Shown: one piece after another, positions 57,451 to 64,000 of the stretch
How the letters are laid out: each line of letters begins with the position of its first letter
Position numbering within the stretch: position 1 is the stretch's first letter
NCBI GenBank assembly: GCA_038527375.1
Contig: JBCBFU010000007.1
Coordinates: 16,107 to 80,106 of the forward strand
DNA: 64,000 nucleotides
Source: Shimia_B sp038527375
GTDB taxonomy: Bacteria > Pseudomonadota > Alphaproteobacteria > Rhodobacterales > Rhodobacteraceae
Direction: 5' to 3'
Program-made: the position numbers and the translations under genes
Notes under the pieces: generated by a model
Seen by the model: the letters and a program-made list of their open reading frames with translations, nothing else
What the model was told of the DNA's origin: nothing
Database searches by the model: none

Positions 57451-58242
57451 TTGACCCAAGACCAGACGTCCCCTGTAATTTCTGCTTCCAATCTGGATTT
57501 GACGTTCCAGACAAATGACGGGCCGGTGCATGCGCTCAAGGCAGTTGATCTTGATATCGGGGCGGGGGAGTTCGTGTCCTTCATCGGACCGTCGGGCTGC
57601 GGGAAGACGACGTTTCTGCGCTGTGTCGCGGGGCTCGAGCAGCCGACAGGCGGGACGCTGACCGTCAATGGGATGAGCCCGGATGAGGCGCGCCGGGCGC
57701 GGGCCTATGGGTACGTCTTTCAGGCGGCGGGGCTCTATCCCTGGCGGACCATTGCGCGCAACATCGCGCTTCCCCTTGAAATCATGGGTTATTCCAAAAC
57801 CGATCAGAAAGAGCGGATCGAGCGGGTGTTGAGCCTTGTCGATCTGGAGGGGTTCGGCGGCAAATATCCGTGGCAGTTATCGGGCGGGATGCAGCAGCGG
57901 GCAAGCATTGCGCGGGCGCTGGCGTTTGATGCCGATATTCTCTTGATGGACGAACCCTTTGGCGCGTTGGACGAGATCATCCGCGACCAGTTGAACGAGG
58001 CGCTTTTGGCGCTGTGGGCGCGGACGGGCAAGACGATTGGGTTCGTGACGCATTCGATCCCCGAGGCCGTGTATCTGTCGACCAAGATCGTGGTGATGAG
58101 CCCGCGACCGGGGCGGATCACGGATGTGATCGAGAGCCCGCTGCCAAAGGACCGCCCGCTCGATGTTCGCGACACTCCTGAGTTCATCGAAGTGGCGCAC
58201 CGGGTGCGGGACGGGTTGCGGGCGGGGCATGCGGATGTCTGA
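57451..58242 (+). CDS. ABC transporter ATPase (nitrate/sulfonate/pyrimidine-precursor class)
   Basis: A 263-residue ABC ATPase with probable TTG start at 57451 (no ATG or GTG gives the conserved N-terminus). Walker A GPSGCGKTTFLR, Q-loop in FQAAGLYPWRT, signature LSGGMQQRASIARAL, Walker B ILLMDEPFGALD, switch His in VTHSIPEAV. It belongs to the TauB/SsuB/ThiZ-like group that serves NMT1/THI5-type binding proteins. Downstream are a GNAT gene, two permeases and the binding protein; the neighbouring pyrimidine genes point to uptake of a pyrimidine or its derivative. Confidence 0.93.
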   Translation: MTQDQTSPVISASNLDLTFQTNDGPVHALKAVDLDIGAGEFVSFIGPSGCGKTTFLRCVAGLEQPTGGTLTVNGMSPDEARRARAYGYVFQAAGLYPWRTIARNIALPLEIMGYSKTDQKERIERVLSLVDLEGFGGKYPWQLSGGMQQRASIARALAFDADILLMDEPFGALDEIIRDQLNEALLALWARTGKTIGFVTHSIPEAVYLSTKIVVMSPRPGRITDVIESPLPKDRPLDVRDTPEFIEVAHRVRDGLRAGHADV

Positions 58243-58337
58243 TTTTGCAAGGCATTGCAGAGGCTTGAAGCTGTTTCGCTCGGCAAGCGAGCGACCCTGC
58301 GGGGCGAGTTTTTGGGGACCATCGAAAGGGCGGGCGC

Positions 58338-58784
58338 ATGGGCTCTGATCCGGTCGCATCTTCCACGCCGAGACGCGCGACGGTGGCCGATGCGCGGGCC
58401 TGTGCAGAGATCGTCAGCGGGTGGCTGGAGGCGACGGCTTGGTTAAAGGACGTGCCCGATCTGGAGACCCTCGTCGGCATTTTTGAGACCGGCATTCCCA
58501 TGCGCGAGATTTGGGTGATTGGCGATCCTGTGGCGGCCTACATGTCGATTGAGGCCGAGATCAGTCTGATCCACGGGTTCTATACGCGGCATCCGGGGTC
58601 GGGCGCGGGTAAGACCCTGATGGATCACGCAAAATCGCGGCGAGATTACCTGCAACTGTGGACACATGAACCCAACACCCCGGCGCATCGGTTCTATCAC
58701 CGCGAGGGATTTGCGGTGGTGGAGCGCAAGCCTGAAGGACGCGGGGACGGGGTCCCCGAGCTTCGGATGGAGTGGCACAGGTGA
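58338..58784 (+). CDS. GNAT-family N-acetyltransferase
   Basis: A 148-residue acetyltransferase. RRATVADARACAEIVSGWLEATAWL at the N-terminus, a beta-strand core (EIWVIGDPVAAYMSIEAEISLIHGFYTRHPGSGAGKTLM, with GSGAGK as the acetyl-CoA phosphate loop) and FYHREGFAVVERK at the end match GNAT. It lies inside the ABC transporter operon, between ATPase and first permease, and its stop overlaps the permease GTG. This suggests that it modifies an amine derived from the imported substrate; no substrate can be named. Confidence 0.88.
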   Translation: MGSDPVASSTPRRATVADARACAEIVSGWLEATAWLKDVPDLETLVGIFETGIPMREIWVIGDPVAAYMSIEAEISLIHGFYTRHPGSGAGKTLMDHAKSRRDYLQLWTHEPNTPAHRFYHREGFAVVERKPEGRGDGVPELRMEWHR

Positions 58785-59698
58785 GATCGGTCATTCCCAT
58801 CCTTTCGGTCGTCGCGGCCATCATCGCGTTTTGGTACGCGGCCATGATCCCCATGAATATCAAGGAAGCGTTAATGGTCGCTGAACGCGGCGGGGCGGTC
58901 GTGGCACCGTCCACGGCGGCCGAGCGGCGGGATGCGGGCGCCATCGGGTTGGTGCTGCGCAATCCGGCCCATATCGCGGGTGCCTTCGGTCAGGATCGCC
59001 CCCGTTTGCCAGCGCCCCATCAGGTCGCGGTGGAGCTGTGGGAGACTACAGTGGAGAAGAAGGTCACGAGCCGCCGGAGCCTTGTGTTCCACGCATGGGT
59101 GACACTGTCGGCCACGCTTCTGGGCTTTGCCATCGGCACGGCGATGGGCATCGCGCTGGCCATAGGCATCGTCTACAACCGCGCGATGGATCTGAGCGTG
59201 ATGCCCTGGGCGATTGCGAGCCAGACGATCCCGATCCTGGCCATTGCGCCGATGATCATCGTTGTGCTGAATTCCGTGGGATTACAGGGGCTTGTGCCCA
59301 AGGCGATTATTTCAGCTTACCTGTCGTTCTTTCCGGTCGTCGTGGGCATGGTGAAGGGTCTGCGCAGCCCCGACGGGATGCAGATGGACCTGCTGAAGAC
59401 CTATCACGCAAGCGGGTCAGAGGTGTTCTGGAAACTGCGCTTGCCGTCCTCTTTGCCGTTCCTCTTCACCTCTTTGAAAATCGGGATTGCGGCCTCTCTG
59501 GTGGGGGCCATCGTGGGGGAATTGCCCACCGGCGCGGTGCGCGGTTTGGGCGCGCGGATGCTGGCGGGCAGCTATTACGGGCAGACGGTTCAGATCTGGT
59601 CGGCGCTGTTCATGGCGGCGATCTGTGCGGCGCTGTTGGTGGCCATCGTGGGCCTGATCGAGCGCGGCACGCTGCGGCGGATGGGGTTGGCGCGATGA
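58781..59698 (+). CDS. ABC transporter permease 1
   Basis: A 305-residue binding-protein-dependent permease starting with a GTG at 58781 that overlaps the GNAT stop (a GTG at 58772 is possible). Helix 1 is about residues 5-24, a periplasmic stretch of about 80 residues follows, and then five helices from about 110 onward. The cytoplasmic EAA loop that contacts the ATPase is YHASGSEVFWKLRLPSSLPF. It pairs with the second permease at 59856 as a heterodimeric channel. Similar to SsuC/ThiX-type permeases. Confidence 0.9.
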   Translation: MRSVIPILSVVAAIIAFWYAAMIPMNIKEALMVAERGGAVVAPSTAAERRDAGAIGLVLRNPAHIAGAFGQDRPRLPAPHQVAVELWETTVEKKVTSRRSLVFHAWVTLSATLLGFAIGTAMGIALAIGIVYNRAMDLSVMPWAIASQTIPILAIAPMIIVVLNSVGLQGLVPKAIISAYLSFFPVVVGMVKGLRSPDGMQMDLLKTYHASGSEVFWKLRLPSSLPFLFTSLKIGIAASLVGAIVGELPTGAVRGLGARMLAGSYYGQTVQIWSALFMAAICAALLVAIVGLIERGTLRRMGLAR

Positions 59699-59767
59699 GG
59701 GGCTGGCGCGCAACGCACGGTGCGTCAGGGTTTGGACCGGACGGTCAAAACCGGGGGGGCACATCCG

Positions 59768-59820
59768 GTACACCCCCCGTACACATTGCGTACACCGGGC
59801 GTGCATACGCGCGTATGTAC
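59768..59820. repeat. 11-base-phased GTACAC repeats plus near-palindrome
   Basis: GTACAC occurs at 59768, 59779 and 59790, exactly 11 bases apart, and a variant GTGCAT follows at 59801. The last unit is part of a 20-bp near-palindrome (GTGCATACGC/GCGTATGTAC, one mismatch, 59801-59820) 35 bases before the second permease start. The 157-base gap around it has no gene. Helical phasing suggests co-operative binding of a regulator; no regulator with such a site is known to me. Confidence 0.6.
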
Positions 59821-59855
59821 GGCGGCGTTAACCTTTGCGTGGCGAGGGCGGGGGC

Positions 59856-60689
59856 ATGACGTTGGTTGCGCTTGCCCTTGTGATCTGGATCGGCGCGTGG
59901 GCGCTGAATGTGTGGCTGTCGCGGCAGGGCGGGCCCGCGGCGCGCTACGCGGTGCCAGTGATCTTTGGCCTCACGATCCTCGTCATGTGGGAGTTGATCG
60001 TGCGGGGGCTGGAGGTGCCGTTGGTGATCTTGCCCGCGCCGAGCGTGATCGCGGTGACCTTCATGTCCTCGATCCCGATCCTCTGGGCTGATTTCGTGCA
60101 GACCTTTGTCAAAGGCGCGCTGAGCGGGTTTGTCATCGGGTGTGCGGCGGCATTCTCCGTCGCGATCCTCGTCGACCGGTCGGATTTCCTGCGGCGCGGC
60201 CTTTTGCCCGTGGGCAACTTCATGGCGGCGCTGCCGATCATCGGGACGGCGCCCATCCTCGTGATGTGGTTCGGCTTTGACTGGCAGTCCAAGGCCGCCG
60301 TGGTCGTCGTGATGATCTTTTTCCCCATCCTCGTGAACACGGTGGCGGGCCTGCGGGCGGCGACCGCCATGCAGCGCGATCTGATGGCGACCTATGGGGC
60401 GTCCTACTGGCAGGCGCTGTGGAAGCTGCGTGTGCCGGCTGCGATGCCGTTTGTCTTCAACGGGCTGAAGGTCGCGACCACGCTGGCGCTGATCGGCGCG
60501 ATTGTTGCTGAATTTTTCGGCAGCCCCACGGTGGGGATGGGATTTCGGATTTCGACAAGCGTCGGGCAACTGGCGCTCGACATGGTTTGGGCTGAGATTG
60601 TGGTGGCCGCTTTGGCGGGTAGCGCATTTTACGGGGGTGTGGCGGGGTGTGAGCGTCTGGTGACGTTCTGGCATCCGTCGCATCGATGA
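59856..60689 (+). CDS. ABC transporter permease 2
   Basis: A 277-residue permease with about six helices; the start is the ATG at 59856 after GAGGGCGGGGGC. The EAA loop is YGASYWQALWKLRVPAAMPF, and DRSDFLRRGLLPVGNFMAALPIIGTAPILVM is typical of this permease class. It complements permease 1 in the heteromeric importer. Unusually for one operon, a 157-base gap with phased repeats separates it from permease 1. The binding protein follows after 28 bases. Confidence 0.9.
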   Translation: MTLVALALVIWIGAWALNVWLSRQGGPAARYAVPVIFGLTILVMWELIVRGLEVPLVILPAPSVIAVTFMSSIPILWADFVQTFVKGALSGFVIGCAAAFSVAILVDRSDFLRRGLLPVGNFMAALPIIGTAPILVMWFGFDWQSKAAVVVVMIFFPILVNTVAGLRAATAMQRDLMATYGASYWQALWKLRVPAAMPFVFNGLKVATTLALIGAIVAEFFGSPTVGMGFRISTSVGQLALDMVWAEIVVAALAGSAFYGGVAGCERLVTFWHPSHR

Positions 60690-60717
60690 AACGACTAACC
60701 AACCTGGAGGGTAAGAC

Positions 60718-61710
60718 ATGAAACGGTTTTTGATGGGAACGGCGATGGCCGCGCTGGGCGGGACGTTCGGGTCGGCCGCGCTGGCCGCCGACGAGGTCAC
60801 GTTGCAGTTGCAGTGGGTCACGCAGGCGCAGTTCGCGGGCTACTATGTGGCGCTGGAGAACGGGTATTACGGCGAGGAGGACCTGGACGTGACGATCCTG
60901 CCCGGTGGGCCGGACATCGCCCCGCCGCAGGTTCTGGCCGGTGGCGGCGCGGATGCGATGCTGAACTGGATGCCGTCGGCGCTGGCTGCGCGGGAGAAGG
61001 GTCTGCCGGTGGTGAACATCGCGCAGCCGTTCAAATCCTCTGGCCTTATGCTGACCTGCTGGAAGGATACCGGCATCACCAGCCCCGCGGATTTCAAGGG
61101 CAAGACCATCGGTGTGTGGTTCTTCGGGAACGAATATCCGTTCCTGTCGTGGATGAGCCAGGAAGGCATTTCGACCGATGGCGGTGAAGACGGCGTGACC
61201 GTATTGAAGCAAGGCTTCAACGTCGATCCGCTGCTGCAGCGCCAGGCCGATTGCATCAGCACCATGACCTATAACGAGTTCAATCAGGTGCTGAGCGCGG
61301 GCGTGTCGGAAGACGAGCTGGTGACGTTCAAATACGAAGAGCAGGGCGTCGCGACGCTGGAAGACGGGATCTATGTTCTGGAGGAAAACCTCGAAGATCC
61401 GGCCTTCAAGGACAAGATGGTCCGCTTTGTGCGCGCTTCGATGAAGGGCTGGAAATGGGCCGAGGAGAACCCGGACGCAGCGGCCGAGATCATCCTGGAG
61501 TATGACGAGACCGGTGCGCAGACCGAGGATCACCAGAAGTACATGATGGGTGAGATTGCCAAGCTGACGGCGGGTTCGAACGGGGCGCTGGATCCGGCGG
61601 ATTACGAGCGCACGGTGGCGACGCTGCTGGCCGGCGGCTCGGACCCGGTGATCACGGCGGCGCCTGAGGGTGCGTGGACCCATGAGATCACGGATGCGGC
61701 TTTGAACTAA
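60718..61710 (+). CDS. ABC transporter binding protein, NMT1/THI5-like
   Basis: A 330-residue periplasmic binding protein, ATG at 60718 after GGAGGGTAAG. The signal peptide is residues 1-23 (SAALAADE cleavage). The mature protein starts VTLQLQWVTQAQFAGYYVAL, the NMT1/THI5 signature shared by ThiY (HMP), RibY (riboflavin) and pyrimidine-type binding proteins; GGGADAMLNWMPSA and GKTIGVWFFGNEYPFL follow. Two Cys (LTCWKD and ADCIST) may be disulfide-linked. With ATPase and permeases upstream it forms an importer, probably for uracil, thymine or a precursor, consistent with the catabolic genes beside it. Confidence 0.9.
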   Translation: MKRFLMGTAMAALGGTFGSAALAADEVTLQLQWVTQAQFAGYYVALENGYYGEEDLDVTILPGGPDIAPPQVLAGGGADAMLNWMPSALAAREKGLPVVNIAQPFKSSGLMLTCWKDTGITSPADFKGKTIGVWFFGNEYPFLSWMSQEGISTDGGEDGVTVLKQGFNVDPLLQRQADCISTMTYNEFNQVLSAGVSEDELVTFKYEEQGVATLEDGIYVLEENLEDPAFKDKMVRFVRASMKGWKWAEENPDAAAEIILEYDETGAQTEDHQKYMMGEIAKLTAGSNGALDPADYERTVATLLAGGSDPVITAAPEGAWTHEITDAALN

Positions 61711-61731
61711 GCCGTTCTGGTTGAGACGCGG

Positions 61732-61762
61732 GGGCGCTGCCGGGAGGTGGCGCCCTTTTTTT
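61732..61762 (+). terminator. intrinsic terminator after the ABC operon
   Basis: GGGCGC (61732-61737) and GCGCCC (61750-61755) form a 6-bp GC stem (extendable by a G-U pair) followed by seven T residues. It ends the transporter transcript before the convergent SDR gene. This is the clearest intrinsic terminator in the window. Confidence 0.85.
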
Positions 61763-61784
61763 GTCGGCCAGCATTATCGAAGGA

Positions 61785-62525
61785 TCAGACCTTCGGCGTG
61801 TCAATCGCCTCGTAGAGCGCTTTGCGGAGCGCGCGGCCTGTGGGGCCGGGCAGGAGGCGGCCGGCGGCGGCGAAGGCTTTGGCCTTGGCGCCGGGGATGA
61901 TGGTGCGGCGGCCACGGGCGAGATCGCGGAGGATGAGGGCTGCGGCGTCTTCGGGGGCCATGCGGGCGGCCACGGTTTTGTCGGAATTGTCCGGGGCGTA
62001 GCGCGCGGCGTGATTGGTGCGCAGGGGACCGGGGAAGATGCAGGTGGAGCGGTGGCCTGCTTTGTGGAGCGAGCGGGCGAAGCTGGCCAGCCCGTCCTTT
62101 GAGGCCGCGTAGGAGGTCGCGCCGGGATAGCCGGTGAAGGTGGACAGCGACCCGACAAAGGCATGGGTGGCATCGGGAGCCAATCGGTCGCTGGCCAAGA
62201 GCGCGCGGGTGATCTGGATGGGTGCCACGAGGTTGACCCGTAGGACGCGTGCGTGAACCTCTGCCGGAATATCCTCGAACGGGCCGGTGGCGGAGATGCC
62301 TGCGCAGTGGAGGATGAGAGAGGTGTCGGGCGCGCAGGCCTCTGCGATCCGGGTGGCGGCATCCGGTGCACACAGATCACAGGTCAGCGTCTCCAGCCCC
62401 GAGAGCGTGGCGAGCGCGGTTTCGTCCCGGTCCACTGCGGTGACGTTGTCGCCCGCGTCGCGGCAGGCCAGCGCCAGCGCGCGGCCCAGCCCGGCGGCGG
62501 CCCCGGTGATTAGGACGCGCCTCAT
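61785..62525 (-). CDS. short-chain dehydrogenase/reductase
   Basis: A 246-residue SDR from the ATG at 62525. The cofactor motif is ITGAAAGLGRALAL, and AVDRDETAL with an Asp after strand 2 suggests NAD. Ser/Tyr/Lys triad: SLSTFTGYPGATSYAASKDGL. The HRSTCIFPGPLRTN stretch is typical of the catalytic end. It overlaps the next SDR gene by 4 bases, and the pair forms an operon with the CoA-transferase gene. The substrate is unknown; a role in lipid or acyl-CoA metabolism is possible from the partner. Confidence 0.88.
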   Translation of the reverse strand: MRRVLITGAAAGLGRALALACRDAGDNVTAVDRDETALATLSGLETLTCDLCAPDAATRIAEACAPDTSLILHCAGISATGPFEDIPAEVHARVLRVNLVAPIQITRALLASDRLAPDATHAFVGSLSTFTGYPGATSYAASKDGLASFARSLHKAGHRSTCIFPGPLRTNHAARYAPDNSDKTVAARMAPEDAAALILRDLARGRRTIIPGAKAKAFAAAGRLLPGPTGRALRKALYEAIDTPKV

Positions 62526-63223
62526 GCGTTTGCACCACTGGCGCGCAGCGCGGCAGGGGCGTGGCGCAAAAGGAAGGTCATGCCGAGGCGTCGGTCGCGC
62601 CCGCTTGCCGCAGCGCTGGCAACGGCGCGGGCCACGATGGGCGCGGGGGTAAAGAGGCGGCGGATCCCGCTTTGCGGCAGGCCCGCGCGGTCATGCATCT
62701 CGGTCGCGGTGGGGCCAGGATGCACGATCACGACCCGCACGCGGTCCTGCCATTCCAGCCTGAGCGCGCGCGCCGCCCCGGCCAGTGCCGCTTTGGTGGC
62801 GGCGTAGCTGGCAAAGTCGGGATGGGCACCGCGCGCCGTGGTCGACCCGATCAGGACGAGGGTGCCCTTGGCGGCAGCGAGCGTGGGGTAAAGCGCTTGC
62901 GCCTGAAGCAACGGGGCGGTGGTGTTGACGTGGACAAGTTCGGCAATCTGATCATCCGTCAGCGCGGTGAGCGGCCCCACGTGACCCGCGCCTGCGTTCA
63001 GGATGGCGAGGTCTAGGGGGGCGTCCGTGACCATCGCGGGCAGGCCCACATCCCGGGCGAAGTCATGCTGTTGGTAGGTGACGTGCTGTGGAAGCGGGGG
63101 CGCGATCTGATCCGCCGCGCGGCGGCCTTGGGTCACGACGGACCACCCGGCATCCGCGTAGTGGTCGACCAGCGCGCGGCCTAACCCGGCAGAGCCGCCG
63201 GTGATGAAGACACGGCGGCTCAT
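62522..63223 (-). CDS. short-chain dehydrogenase/reductase
   Basis: A 233-residue SDR from the ATG at 63223, which overlaps the CoA-transferase stop; a longer upstream frame is antisense noise. The cofactor motif is ITGGSAGLGRALVDH and a QGRRAAD stretch suggests NADP. ILNAGAGHVGP (NAG motif), the catalytic Ser in LIGSTTARG and YxxxK in SYAATKAAL are present. It is similar in length to its downstream neighbour and may be a paralogue. Substrate unknown. Confidence 0.87.
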   Translation of the reverse strand: MSRRVFITGGSAGLGRALVDHYADAGWSVVTQGRRAADQIAPPLPQHVTYQQHDFARDVGLPAMVTDAPLDLAILNAGAGHVGPLTALTDDQIAELVHVNTTAPLLQAQALYPTLAAAKGTLVLIGSTTARGAHPDFASYAATKAALAGAARALRLEWQDRVRVVIVHPGPTATEMHDRAGLPQSGIRRLFTPAPIVARAVASAAASGRDRRLGMTFLLRHAPAALRASGANA

Positions 63224-64000
63224 GTATCGTGCTCGCCCAGCTTGGGGGCAGTGCGGTCGTGGGTGAGGGAAGATCGCGAGAAGCGTAGGGGTGTCCGGAG
63301 GCCTTCGATGCCACTCGGTGCGATGCGCAACCCGCGGGCGGCGATCTGGGGGTCTTCCAGCGCCTGCGCCACGGTGTTGATGGGGCCAGCGGGGACGCCC
63401 GCGCGCTCGAGCAGCGCGATCAGGTGGTCGCGGGTGTGGCGCAGCGTCTGCTGCTCGATCAGGTCCACGAGGGTCGCGCGATGGGCGAGGCGATCGGGGT
63501 TCGTGGCAAAGCGGGCGTCGCCTGCCCAATCCTGCCCCAAAGCCTCTGACAGGCGCGCAAACTGCCCGTCATTGCCGCAGGCGATGATCAGGTGGCCATC
63601 GGCGCAGGCAAAGACCTGATAGGGCACGATGGAGGGGTGCGCGTTGCCTAGCCGCGTGGGGCTGTGGCCCGTGGCCAGATAGCTCGCCGCCTGATTGGCC
63701 ATCACCGCGGTCATCGTATCAAAGAGCGACAGGTCGATCTGCTGGCCCCGCCCGCTGCGGTCGCGTTCGGCCAGCGCGGCTTGGATACCGATGACGCCGT
63801 AAAGGCCGGTGAAGATATCGGCGAAGGCCACGCCCATCTTTTGCGGGGGGCCGTCGGGGGCGCCGGTCACGTCCATGATCCCGGCCATGCCTTGAATGAG
63901 GAAGTCATAGCCCGCGCGGTTTGCATAAGGCCCGTCCTGCCCGAAGCCGGTCAGGGAGCAGTAGATGAGCCGGGGATGCCGGGCGGAAAGCGTCGCGTAG
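63220..64000 (-). CDS. CaiB/BaiF-family CoA-transferase (5' end cut by window edge)
   Basis: The C-terminal 259 residues of a type III CoA-transferase; the N-terminal part lies beyond 64000. The visible sequence begins ATLSARHPRLIYCSLTGFGQDGPY, with the catalytic Asp in VAFADIFTGLYG, then RSGRGQQIDLSLFDTM and a C-terminal swivel region (GNDGQFARLSEALGQ). It is closer to succinyl-CoA:carboxylate transferases than to the paralogue at 12194, though that is impression only. It overlaps the SDR gene by 4 bases, so the three genes are an operon. Confidence 0.9.
   Translation of the reverse strand, partial: YATLSARHPRLIYCSLTGFGQDGPYANRAGYDFLIQGMAGIMDVTGAPDGPPQKMGVAFADIFTGLYGVIGIQAALAERDRSGRGQQIDLSLFDTMTAVMANQAASYLATGHSPTRLGNAHPSIVPYQVFACADGHLIIACGNDGQFARLSEALGQDWAGDARFATNPDRLAHRATLVDLIEQQTLRHTRDHLIALLERAGVPAGPINTVAQALEDPQIAARGLRIAPSGIEGLRTPLRFSRSSLTHDRTAPKLGEHDT

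Noticed and set aside
59699..59855. Small coding gene or extension of the permease across the repeat region
   Set aside because: The permease stop at 59696-59698 is firm, and frames through the gap yield repeat-derived sequence without a start with ribosome-binding site.
1..64000. CRISPR arrays, tRNA or rRNA genes, prophage or integrative element
   Set aside because: No regularly spaced 25-40 base repeats, no cloverleaf or rRNA-like sequence, and no integrase, terminase or transposase reading frame was found by eye.

Overview
The window is a GC-rich bacterial chromosome segment, packed with short operons and with no gene-free stretch longer than about 280 bases. Gene content points to an alphaproteobacterium of the Rhodobacterales (marine Roseobacter type). 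The signs are tripartite tricarboxylate transport, several corrinoid MttB-family methyltransferases, GcvT-type dimethylglycine dehydrogenase, a reductive pyrimidine pathway under RutR, and a heme oxygenase/bacteriophytochrome pair. This placement is inferred from gene families, not from a phylogeny. I see no rRNA, tRNA, CRISPR, transposase or phage gene.

Layout. 1-4.1 kb: two divergent OmpR-type regulators flank a PepSY protein with an Asp-rich tail, followed by a kinase, a small membrane protein and a b561-type cytochrome. 4.2-5.7 kb: heme oxygenase bphO and a bacteriophytochrome that stops after its chromophore-binding PAS-GAF part. 5.7-15.8 kb: a TctD/TctE two-component system with an extra periplasmic binding protein, divergent from tctCBA, a CoA-transferase, a half-length citrate-synthase-like lyase and a malonyl-CoA synthetase. 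15.8-19.1 kb: a GntR regulator with a clear palindromic operator, an AbrB-type permease and two enzymes of tetronate (C4 sugar acid) catabolism. 19.0-22.3 kb: znuA / zur-znuCB zinc uptake around a Zur-like palindrome.

22.3-29.5 kb: a minus-strand operon of a cytosolic reductive-dehalogenase-like protein fused to an NAD(P)H flavin/2Fe-2S reductase, a dimethylglycine-dehydrogenase/GcvT-like flavoprotein and a non-pyrrolysine MttB. This is the most unusual system in the window. 29.6-36.8 kb: glmM, the full dTDP-rhamnose set (rfbCBDA), galE and a UDP-glucuronate-4-epimerase-like gene: envelope sugar nucleotides. 36.9-39.2 kb: a thiamine-diphosphate enzyme and a TetR regulator.

39.3-47.9 kb: a GntR-led catabolic operon (DapA-like lyase, aldehyde dehydrogenase, a second MttB, an amine/amino-acid oxidase, a short-chain dehydrogenase) running into a cobalt-type nitrile hydratase (alpha, beta, accessory). 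It resembles degradation of an N-methylated amino acid or amine. 47.8-61.7 kb: reductive pyrimidine catabolism (preT, preA, beta-ureidopropionase, dihydropyrimidinase) with a RutR-type regulator, a perfect RutR palindrome and an NMT1/THI5-like ABC transporter, probably for pyrimidine import. 61.8-64 kb: two short-chain dehydrogenases and the 3' part of a second CaiB-type CoA-transferase.

The window reads as a scavenging chromosome: separate, locally regulated operons feed carboxylates, methylated amines, nitriles and pyrimidines into central metabolism.
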